A stretch of DNA of 64,000 nucleotides from positions 21,888,390 through 21,952,389 of the forward strand of contig NC_134016.1 in NCBI RefSeq assembly GCF_040712315.1, written 5' to 3'. The notes beneath the pieces are model-generated. The model saw only the letters and a list, made by a program, of their open reading frames with translations. It did no database searches and was not told the origin of the DNA. Made by a program: the position numbers and the translations under genes. Source of the DNA: Castanea sativa. Lineage: Eukaryota; Streptophyta; Magnoliopsida; Fagales; Fagaceae. The stretch's first letter is position 1, and each line of letters begins with the position of its first letter. This document shows, in pieces, positions 25,391-34,357 of the stretch.

Positions 25391-26902
25391 AGTTTTCTAG
25401 AAATATTCAATTATTAAAAAATGGTTTCCAATAATTCTAATAATTAAAAAAATGTAATATAGTAATATTTCTTTTGAAAATCAGTATATACCCAAAGTAA
25501 CATCATCTTATATTCTTATTTCCCCCTATCTACATGGGGATTGTCGTCATTGCCCTTTATTTTCTTCCCTATTGTTGTTTCACTCATTCAAACCCAAGCA
25601 TACATATGATAGCAAAACCACTGAAAGATCAATGGGCTGAGCAACCATAGTTAGTGTTTGTTTGGCATTAACTTATTTGTTTTTTTTGCTAATTGTTTTT
25701 TGGTTAAAAAGTGGGTTGAAGTATACTAGTATTTTGAAAATGTGGAGTTTTAAAAAGTTCTACATAAGCAAAATAAACTAAAAGTTAAATGAAAAAAATA
25801 CTTGTGACAAATAGACCTTCAAATCTATGGGCTGAGCAACCATAGTTAGTGTTTGTTTGGCATTAATTTATTTGTTTTTTTGCTAATTTTTTTTGGTTAA
25901 AAAGTGGATTAAAGTATACTTGTATTTTGAAAATTTGGAGTTTTAACAAGTTCTACATAAGCAAAATAAACTAAAAGTTAAATGAAAAAAATACTTGTGA
26001 CAAACAGACCTTCAAATCTATGGGCTAAGCAACCATCGTCAGTGTTTGTTTGGCATCAGCTTATTTGTTTTTTTCCTAAATTTTTTTTGGTTAAAAAATG
26101 GATTAAAGTATACTTATATTTTGTAAATGTGAAATTTTAAAAAATTTTATATAAACAAAATAAACTAAAAATTAAATGAAAAAAAAATACTTCTGTCAAA
26201 TAAACCTTCAAATGACCACCCAAAACTAGTCACACCCACCCAAAATCGAAAACCCAAGTCTTGTGCTAGGTATTTTAATAGATCAAACAGCCCATTTGAT
26301 TGGTTGCCCAAATAATTTTTCTTCTTTCTTTTTTAATATAACATCTCTCTAACTTTAATTGTTTTCTTATTATGACATTTAAAAAAAAAAAATACATGTA
26401 GTTTTCAATTGTTTGGATCATGTGTCTATGGTTTATAATTTAATCATAATTTCAATTCAATTTACTTTGGGTAACTTGTTAAAGAAAGTGTTTCATTTAA
26501 ACTCGTGTGGCTTATAAATCATTTGCATATTACATGTAGTTTGAGAATATATAATATGTTCATTTACAGCTTTTTTTTTAAAAAAAAAAAGACAATAAAG
26601 AACCCTTCAAATTATTCTATATGTAAGTTTGACCTATAAGAGCAATTCTATCTAATTTTGCTAGAAGTCTTTGTGAAACTACTAAAAAGTTACTTTATCT
26701 ATTTTACCTAACTATTTTAATAATATCCTAAATCCCATTCTTCATTTTACATTACCTCATATTAAAATAATCTAAATAGTTCTTTCTATAATTTTTGGCA
26801 TAAAATAAATCCACCCAACTATTTAAGTATTAACACACACACCATTTAATATTGTTGAACCACTCTAATCTAAACACCACCCAACATTGTCGATGTGGTA
26901 AG
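24049..26902. other. AT-rich intergenic DNA
   Basis: No gene is recognised. It holds a (CT)n run (24438-24472), a (TA)n run (about 25360-25385) and the 194-bp triplication at 25634-26211. Frames are short and biased to Ile, Phe, Lys and Asn. Confidence 0.5.
25634..26211. repeat. Three tandem copies of a ~194-bp unit
   Basis: The phrase 'gggct(g/a)agcaaccat' begins each copy at 25634, 25829 and 26022. The rest of each unit ('gtgtttgtttggcat' to 'caaatagaccttcaaat') is repeated with increasing divergence. Each unit has MITE-like ends (TTTGTTTGGCA / TGACAAATAGA). Confidence 0.85.
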
Positions 26903-27295
26903 TCACTCAATTTTTGCCAACAAAATTACCAAATTACCATTCACTCCATGCTTCCTACACCAATTTACAAAAATGCCCTTTGCTTTCAAGTCCACCACCC
27001 TCCTCGTCATTGGATTCCTGTGATCTTCCTTTTCTTTGTCAAACTCAAAAACACTCAAATTGTTGTTAGATCTCTGTGACAAAGCTCGAAACACTGCGTC
27101 TCCAAGCTTCTTGCACCAATTGATGAAAATATTCTTTGCCTTCACGTCCACCACTCTCCTTGTTGTCAGCGCCCCTCCAATCTTCCTTTTCTTTGTTGGA
27201 AAACTTGAATCATAAACGTTCCATTTTGCAATCCTCTTTGAGCTAATGGTGTAGGATTCGAGTTGTTGTTGGAAATGCAATTTGGTGACACCCAT
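26903..27295 (-). CDS. Unrecognised 130-residue protein with an internal repeat
   Basis: I do not recognise this protein. The ATG (27295) lies 12 bp inside a (GA)n tract, which reads as a CT-rich leader on the coding strand. 'ccttatattaaaat' upstream (about 27390) could be a TATA-like element. The chain begins MGVTKLHFQQQLESYTISSK, has a KKRK basic patch, and carries two related segments: TRRVVDVKAKNIFINWCKKL and TRRVVDLKAKGIFVNWCRKH, about 47 residues apart. No signal peptide or membrane segment is evident. The duplicated motif argues for a real coding history, but no intron or homolog confirms it. The Tat element has inserted about 320 bp upstream, inside its likely promoter region. Confidence 0.45.
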   Translation of the reverse strand: MGVTKLHFQQQLESYTISSKRIAKWNVYDSSFPTKKRKIGGALTTRRVVDVKAKNIFINWCKKLGDAVFRALSQRSNNNLSVFEFDKEKEDHRNPMTRRVVDLKAKGIFVNWCRKHGVNGNLVILLAKIE

Positions 27296-27302
27296 AATGT
27301 TG

Positions 27303-27306
<4 letters not shown>

Positions 27307-27369
<63 letters not shown>
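27307..27369. repeat. (GA)n microsatellite, 63 bp
   Basis: An uninterrupted GA run directly upstream of the small minus-strand gene, where it would be a CT-rich 5' leader. Confidence 0.95.
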
Positions 27370-27374
<5 letters not shown>

Positions 27375-27616
27375 GTGGAATATTTTAATATAAGGAAAGA
27401 GAGCTGTGGGGGTCAAAAATGATGGAAACCTCCTTTTGATGGAAGGGGTAATCCACAATTGGAAGAATGAACAAGTAAGATCATGGGTTGAAATGAAACA
27501 CCTATACATGTGTGTGTGAGACGTAACTGATCTTCTGCCGAGATTACAAGCAAGAAAAGACTATGTAAGAACACTTTTTTAGACTCTCTCTCTCTCTCTC
27601 TCCTTTAGTAAGTGAG

Positions 27617-28117
27617 TGAAGGGGATAAAAATAGTAAAAGGACGGAGATAATGAGGACGGATCGACATCATAAGTGACTCAGCTATGACAGTTGAATGTT
27701 GCTGAATATCCGTCCTGTATAAATTAATTGTGGATTCCACGTGGCGTGTCGTTTGATATATTTCAAATAAGCTTTTGCTTTATCCCCACGCAAACGTGTA
27801 TACTTGGACTTCTTGCGACACACGTTTGGGAAGACTCCTATATGGAAAGGAGCTTGAGAAGGAAGTTGTATCCTAAAAGAAAGGTAACTCTACTCAATAT
27901 AAATACCCCAGAAACCCTAGGTACGAAGGTACGCATAATATTCTTAACTCTAGCACTCTAGGGTTAAAGGAACAAGATTCTAACTTGACCTTCGGAGGGT
28001 ATTCGGCCGATACCACACCGGTGCTCTCTTCTAGGTCCTTTGTTTTCTTTTCGCAGGAATTGCTTTCGTTTGAGGAGGAGCGCTTGCAACTCACTGGTGA
28101 TATTTTCGGCCTCATCA
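27617..28117 (+). repeat. 5' LTR of the Tat element
   Basis: It begins TGAAGGGGATA and ends CTCATCA. A G-box core CACGTG lies at 27738-27743 and a TATA box TATAAATA at 27898-27905. Three GACGG/CCGTC words are present. Confidence 0.95.
27898..27905 (+). promoter_or_regulatory. TATA box of the 5' LTR promoter
   Basis: TATAAATA is followed by an ACCCC stretch, in the middle of the LTR where U3 meets R. The same site recurs in the 3' LTR at 37247-37254. Confidence 0.7.
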
Positions 28118-28119
28118 GT

Positions 28120-28137
28120 TGGCGCCGTCTGTGGGGA
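28120..28137 (+). other. Primer-binding site
   Basis: TGGCGCCGTCTGTGGGGA starts 2 bp after the LTR. Its first nine bases fit the 3' end of plant tRNA-Asp as I remember it (TGGCGCCGT), and the later bases match only partly. The same core is common in plant Tat elements. Confidence 0.75.
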
Positions 28138-28202
28138 AAAATAGAGGAAGAAAATCTTCTGATTATTTTTAGCCTCGCTCTATCCCTGAGACAAAGAGTT
28201 GC

Positions 28203-30143
28203 ATGGCACTCACCCGATCGATGGCGACGAACAACAATCAAGGCGACGAACCACGCGCCACCGCTTTGGAAAGGCAGGTCCAAACGCTTGCGGCGGCGGT
28301 TGAGCGCCTCACTAAGTAGAATCATGATTTGGAAGAACAGTTGCGGCAAATAACCGCACATCAGAGTGCACCACAGGAAGATCAGGAGGGCGCTAGCCCC
28401 GAAGGAAGGAACGTGGAAAGACCTGAGGGCAGCAACGCTCCGACTAGACCCGAGCGACAAGAAACCAATCCACCACTTGCTTTAGACATTGTGCCGACTC
28501 ACATAGCCACCGAGATGCAGGAGATGAGGGAACGTATGGATGCCATGATGAACGCTCTTAAAGGACGGGTATCCAGCAATCTGGACGACCTAGTCCATAG
28601 AACGGATTCACCATTCACGGCGTTGGTGAATTCATGCCCCGTCCCTTCAAAGTTTAAAATGCCCCATGTGGAAAACTATGACGGATCCAAGGACTCGTTG
28701 GATCACCTGGAGTCTTTCAGAACACTAATGCATCTTCAGGGTGTACCGGACGAAATCATGTGCAGGGCTTTCCTCACCACTTTAAAAGGGCCTGCGAGGG
28801 ATTGGTACAGCAAGTTGACGCCTAATTCCATCGGCACTTTTAAGGAATTAGGTGCGCAGTTTGTATCACACTTCATTGGAAGTCATCGGCACAAGAGGTC
28901 CATTGCATGTATACTAGGAATTAAACAACGAGAAGGTGAGACATTAAGGTCTTATATAGCTCGCTTTAACAAGGAATCCCTCTTGATAGACGAGGCAGAC
29001 GACAAGACACTTGTGACAGCATTCACAAACGGGTTACAAGAGGGTAAGTTCTTATTTTCCCTATGTAAGAATGACCCAAAGACTATGTCCGATGTCTATT
29101 ACAGGGCGACGAAGTATATGAACGCGGAGGATGCCTTGTTGGCCAGAGACGACTATAAACCAAAGAAAAGGGAGAGAGAGGAAGATATGAAACCAGATAA
29201 CGGACGAAAAGCGGCTAGAACCAGGGATCGACGAGAAGACCGGAGACCCAAACCACCTTCAGGGAGGTTTACAAGTTTCACCCCCCTCACAGCCCCAATT
29301 GACCAAGTGCTTATGCAAATCAAAGATGAAGGAAGCTTGACATTCCCGGGCAAGTTGAAGGGAGATCCGAACAAGAGGCCAAGAGATAGATATTGCCGCT
29401 TTCACCGTGACCACGGCCATGATACGACGGACTGTTATGACTTGAAACAGCAGATTGAAGCCCTTATAAGGCAGGGAAGGTTGCAAAGGTTCGTAAGGAA
29501 GGAAAGAACTGATCAGCCCCAGGAGCAGAATCCTAGACGGGAAAACGAGCGTCCCAGACCACCGGTAGCAGATATACGGATGATAATGGGGGGCAACGCT
29601 TCAGTAGGATCGTCCAAGAAGGCCAGAAAGACTTATTTACGAACGGTACAAAGTGTCCAGTCGACGGGACCTTCATTGGAAAGAATACGGCGAAACGACT
29701 CCAGTATCGAGTTTTTCGAAGACGAGGCCCGGCGCCTTCACCACCCCCATGACGATGCGCTTGTGGTTAGTATACAGGTAGGAGACTTCAACGTCCACCG
29801 AGTTCTAGTAGACAACGGGAGCTCAGCAGACATCCTTTACTATCCGGCGTTCCAGCAGATGGGGATTGCAAAGGAGCTCTTGATCCCGGCGTGCGCGCCC
29901 CTCGTCGGCTTTGGGGGAACCCGGGTCCATCCTTTAGGATCCGTCACATTGGCGGTGACGGTAGGAGACTACCCACAACAGATAACTAAAAATGTCTCCT
30001 TTTTAGTGGTTGATTGCTCCTCAGCATACAACGCCATACTCGGACGTCCTACACTCAACACATGGAAAGCCATCACTTCAACCTACCATCTAATGATCAA
30101 GTTTCCCACTGAACATGGGGTTGGAGAACTGCGCGGAAATTAG
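28203..30143 (+). pseudogene. gag and protease part of the Tat polyprotein, with stops
   Basis: The frame starts MALTRSMATNNNQGDE at 28203. A TAG at 28317-28319 (codon 39) breaks it, and a second TAG at 30141-30143 closes this segment. Both are one C-to-T step from CAG. A capsid-like region lies at about codons 130-300 (FLTTLKGPARDWYSKL and similar words). The C/H knuckle CRFHRDHGHDTTDC begins at codon 398. The aspartic protease signature DNGSS begins at codon 537, and a conserved ILGRPTLN lies near the end. Gag packages the RNA and protease would process the polyprotein. Internal initiation after codon 39 could still give a near-complete Gag. Confidence 0.9.
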
Positions 30144-32588
30144 GTAACTGCACGGGAATGCTACGTGGCCATGATGGAGATGGATGACCATGTACAGACA
30201 ATGAGCATCGAAGAACAGAGAACAGTGGCAGAGCCTGTGGAGACATTGGAAGAAATCCAACTAGATAATTTAAGGCCCGATCGAACCACCAGGATAGGAA
30301 CCTCGGTCGACCAAACAATTCGACATGCGCTCCTACTGTTCCTCAAAGAAAACCAAGACGTGTTCGCATGGAGCCATGACGGCATGCCCGGAATAGATCC
30401 AGCAGTCATAGTTCATAAATTGAATGTATCACCTTCCTTCCCCCCAGTCCGACAAAAGAAACGTGTGTTTGCCCCTGAGCGGGATCGAGCCGCAGCAGAG
30501 GAAGTACAGAAGCTACGAGAAGCGGACTTCATACGAGAGGTGTACTACCCAGACTGGCTGGCAAATGTGGTAATGGTCAAAAAGTCAAATGGGAAGTGGA
30601 GAATGTGCGTTGATTTCACGGATCTAAATAAAGCGTGCCCTAAAGACAGTTACCCGCTCCCACGGATCGACGCCTTAGTCGACTCTACCGCAAAACATGA
30701 GTTGTTGAGCTTCATGGACGCCTTCTCGGGGTACAACCAGATTAAGTTGGAGGAGATAGATCAAGAGAAGACATCATTTGTGACGAGTCAAGGGCTTTTT
30801 TGCTACAAGGTGATGCCATTCGGGCTCAAGAATGCAGGAGCCACATACCAGCGATTAATGAACAAGATGTTCGAGCGCCAGATTGGCCGAAACGTCCAAG
30901 TCTACGTAGATGACATGTTGGTAAAAAGCATAAAGGCGTCAGATCATCTGAAGGACCTCCAGGAGACTTTCGACACTCTTCGAACGTACAAAATGAAGCT
31001 GAACCCAAGCAAATGCGCATTCGGAGTAACTGCTGGAAAGTTCTTAGGGTTCATGGTGTCCCAGCGGGGTATTGAGGTCAACCCCGAGAAAGTAAAAGCA
31101 ATTATGGATCTATCCCCTCCGAGGACGGTGAAGGAAGTGCAAAGCCTGACAGGGAAGATAGCAGCCTTGAATAGGTTTGTATCAAGAGCAACAGACAAGT
31201 GTCTCCCTTTCTTTAGGACGCTAAGAAGATCTTTCGAGTGGACGGACGAATGCCAAAGGGCATTTGAAGAGTTGAAGGCATACCTCTCTGCCCCGCCATT
31301 GCTTAGCCCGTCTACACCGGGGGAGGAATTATTCCTGTACCTTGCTGTCTCGTCGGCAGCGGTAAGTGCGGCTCTCATTAGAGAGGAAGGGAAGGTACAG
31401 AAGCCCGTCTACTTTGTAAGTCGGGCGATGCGAGGCGCAGAGGAGAGGTACCCACGGATGGAGAAACTCGCTTTCGCTCTTATAACTGCAGCCCGAAAAC
31501 TGAAGCCGTATTTTCAAGCACACACAATAATAATCCTGACGGATCAGCCATTGCGGAGAGCAATGAACAATCCTGAGGCCGCCGGACGGATGGCTTTGTG
31601 GGCCATCGAGCTAAGTGAGTACGATATCCAATACCAGCCACGAACAGCTGTGAAAGGACAAATATTGGCAGACTTTATTGCAGAATTCACTACACATGAG
31701 GACCAGGAGGCACCAGAGAAGCCCACATGGAGAATTCACACAGACGGGTCCTCCAATAAGCATGCGGGAGGAGTCGGAGTTGTACTCCATACCCCGGAAG
31801 GAGACAAGATTGAATGTATGATCCGTCTGGAGTTCCCTACTACGAATAATGAAGCGGAGTATGAGGCCCTGATGGCGGGATTGGAGCTTGCAATAGCGGC
31901 TGGGGCCAGGAAGGCAGTGGTCTACTCCGATTCCCAAATTGTAGCTAGCCAAGTTAATGGGAGTTATGATTGTAGGAGTGAACGAATGAGAAAGTACCTC
32001 GGAGAAGTGAAGGGTCGAACGAGTGACCTCCAATTCACAATAACTCAAATCCCGAGAGAAGAAAATCAAGAAGCGGATCGACTCGCAAAGGCTGCTTCGG
32101 CCAAACCTATGGTCGTCCCAGAACAGGTATTGTCCTTCGTCCAATATTCATCGTTGCTAGATGACGTTCAGGTGCAGGAATTAACAATTGAAGACGATTG
32201 GACGATTCCAATTGTGGCATACCTCAAGGACGGCAAGCTGCCAGACGGGAAGGAAGATGCTAGGAAATTGAAGGTTAGGGCTGCCCGATTCGTACTGATC
32301 AAAGGCGTCCTCTACAAAAGAGGATTCTCCCGACCATATTTAAGATGCCTGGGCCATGACGAAGCAGACTATGTAATGAGGGAAGTTCATGAAGGGATTT
32401 GTGGAAACCACTCAGGATCAAGGTCTCTGGTACACAAGCTACTCAGAGCTGGGTATTACTGGCCGACAATGCAGAAGGATGCCCATATATACGTGAGAGC
32501 CTGCGATAAGTGTCAACGGTTCGGCAATCTTATTAGGCTGCCAACGGAGGAACTCACACCCATGACGGCCCCATGGCCGTTCGCATAA
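30144..32588 (+). pseudogene. Reverse transcriptase, RNase H and second (archaeal-type) RNase H, with terminal stop
   Basis: The frame continues in the same phase after the TAG at 30141. RT motifs include KKSNGKWRMCVDFTDLNKAC, VMPFGLKNAGATYQ and the catalytic YVDD at codons 901-904. The Gypsy RNase H follows (ALIREEGKVQKPVYFVSRAM). A second RNase H starts WRIHTDGSSNKHAGG with its catalytic Asp at codon 1181, and NNEAEYEA and SDSQ motifs follow. This dual RNase H is described for the Tat lineage. The integrase zinc-binding residues begin before the break (H at codon 1396, HEGICGNH, then CDKC). A TAA at 32586-32588, one C-to-T step from CAA, stops the frame just before the integrase catalytic core. 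Confidence 0.9.
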
Positions 32589-33434
32589 TGGGGGTTGGAC
32601 ATCATAGGTCCATTTCCAATGGCGGCAAGACAACTGAAGTTCTTGGTAGTTGGAATCGACTACTTCACCAAGTGGGTGGAAGCAGAAGCTCTTGCCACTA
32701 TCACAGAGAAAAATATTCGCAACTTTGTATGGAGAAATATTATTTGCCGATATGGGATCCCGAGAGTGCTCGTGTTAGACAACGGGAAGCAATTCGACAA
32801 CGATGCGTTCCGAGACTTTTGTTCTCAGCTAGGAATCAAGAATCACTACTCGTCGCCCACTCATCCACAGGCCAACGGACAAGTCGAAGTCACGAACCGG
32901 TCCTTGTTAAAGATCATCAAGACCCGGCTCGAGGGGGCAAAAGGCATATGGCCGGACGAACTACCAAGTGTCCTATGGGCGTACAGAACAACGGCAAGAA
33001 CGCCAACGGGAGAGACACCGTTTCGATTGGCTTTTGGTGCCGAAGCCCTCATACCGGCAGAAGTGGGGTTGACGAGCTACCGCGTGGGAAGCTATGACGA
33101 GAGTAAGAATGCTGAAGCATTACGTCTAGAGCTTGACCTTGTTGATGAAGTCAGGGCAACAGCGGCCCAAAGACTGGCGCGGTACCAGGACATGATGGCA
33201 AAACACTACAACTCTAAGGTTCGGCACCGGGACTTCAAAGTTGGAGATCTAGTGTTACGAAAAGTGCTTGGCGCTACGAAAGATGCATCCCTGGGAAAGC
33301 TGGGTCCCAACTGGGAAGACCCGTACCGAATCATCTCATGGCGCAGGAAGGGAACGTACTACTTGGAGACATTAGACGGGAAGAAGTTGAGCCATCCCTG
33401 GAACACGGAGCACCTGAAGAAGTACTACCAATAG
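32589..33434 (+). pseudogene. Integrase catalytic core and C-terminal domain
   Basis: Same reading frame as gag-pol. The DDE triad is visible: Asp 1466 in WGLDIIGPF, Asp 1526 in LDNGKQFD and Glu 1562 in GQVEVTNRS, with 35 residues between the last two. The C-terminal part has the usual GDLVLRKVLG and HPWNTEHLKKYY ends. The segment has no upstream start of its own because a TAA precedes it. The final stop is TAG at 33432-33434. Confidence 0.9.
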
Positions 33435-33585
33435 TGCAGCAGTCACAATTTTTCAGTTTAATTTTAGACAGTTACACAGCTTTTACTTTTTAGAGCTCAG
33501 TTTTTCTTTTTTATGAACAATTTGGTTTATTGAACTTATGGGAGGAATTTAAAAAAAAAAAAAAATGCATGCTGATGAAAATCTA
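33435..33585 (+). other. Spacer between pol and tandem repeats
   Basis: T- and A-rich DNA with an A-run near 33551-33564. No feature is recognised. Confidence 0.5.
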
Positions 33586-34170
33586 CAAGTCCACAAAGTG
33601 GACGGATCACCTAAAGGGTGAGAAACCTACAAGTCCAGAAAGTGGACGGATCACCCCAAAGGGTGAGAAACCTACAAGTCCACAAAGTGGACGGATCACC
33701 CCAAAGGGTGAGAAACCTACAAGTCCACAAAATGGACGGATCACCCAAAAGGTGAGAAACCTACAAGTCCACAAAGTGGACGGATCACCCAAAGGGTGAG
33801 AAACCTGCAAGTCCACAAAGTGGACGGATCACCCAAAGGGTGAGAAACCTACAAGTCCACAAAATGGACGGATCACCCCAAAGGGTGAGAAACCTACAAG
33901 TCCACAAAATGGACGGATCACCCACAGGGTGAGAAACCTACAAGTCCACAAACTGGACGGATCACCCACAAGGTGAGAAACCTACAAGTCCACAAAGTGG
34001 ACAGATCACCCACAGAGTGAGAAACCTACAAGTCCACAAAGTGGACGGATCACCCACAGAGTGAGAAACCTACAAGTCCACAAAGTGGATGGATCACCCG
34101 CAGGGTGAGAAACCTGCAAGTCCACAAAGTGGACGGATCACCCAAAGGGTAAAAAACCTAGTTCACAGAA
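33586..34170. repeat. 13-unit tandem array, ~44-bp unit, in the Tat 3' region
   Basis: Units read 'acaagtccacaaagtggac' then 'ggatcacccaaagggtgag' then 'aaacct'. Each unit contains two short dyads with an AAA-type loop: GTCCAC-AAA-GTGGAC and CACCC-AAA-GGGTG. Some units have mismatches (for example AATGGAC, CAGAGTG). Nearly every unit carries GGACGG. It is translatable by chance (89 codons on +) but has no start context or domain. Confidence 0.95.
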
Positions 34171-34357
34171 TGGACGGTTAGCAAAAATACATTTGAAAGG
34201 CCACTCACAAAGTGGACGGGTTAACTGAAAGTACGACGGATAATGAGCAAGCAACATGCAATAAAAGATTTGATAAGTCATAGTTTAATAATTACAAATG
34301 ACGGTTTAAATAAAGTTCTCTTACAACGGTGAAAATTTTTACAAAAAAGCAAGTATC

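Noticed and set aside
27728..27961. 77-codon frame in the LTR (also at 37077-37310)
   Set aside because: Identical in both LTRs because the LTRs are identical; it spans the LTR TATA box and has no domain.
30944..31378. 144-codon minus-strand frame opposite the reverse transcriptase
   Set aside because: Shadow of the RT/RNase H coding frame; no domain or start context of its own.
31611..32144. 177-codon minus-strand frame opposite the second RNase H
   Set aside because: Shadow frame of the polyprotein; composition follows the opposite strand's codons.
32573..33097. 174-codon plus-strand frame overlapping integrase
   Set aside because: Out-of-phase with the integrase frame, which has the DDE residues; no domain.
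33586..34170. CRISPR-like look of the regular 44-bp repeats
   Set aside because: There are no unique spacers; the whole unit is repeated, and the context is a plant retrotransposon.
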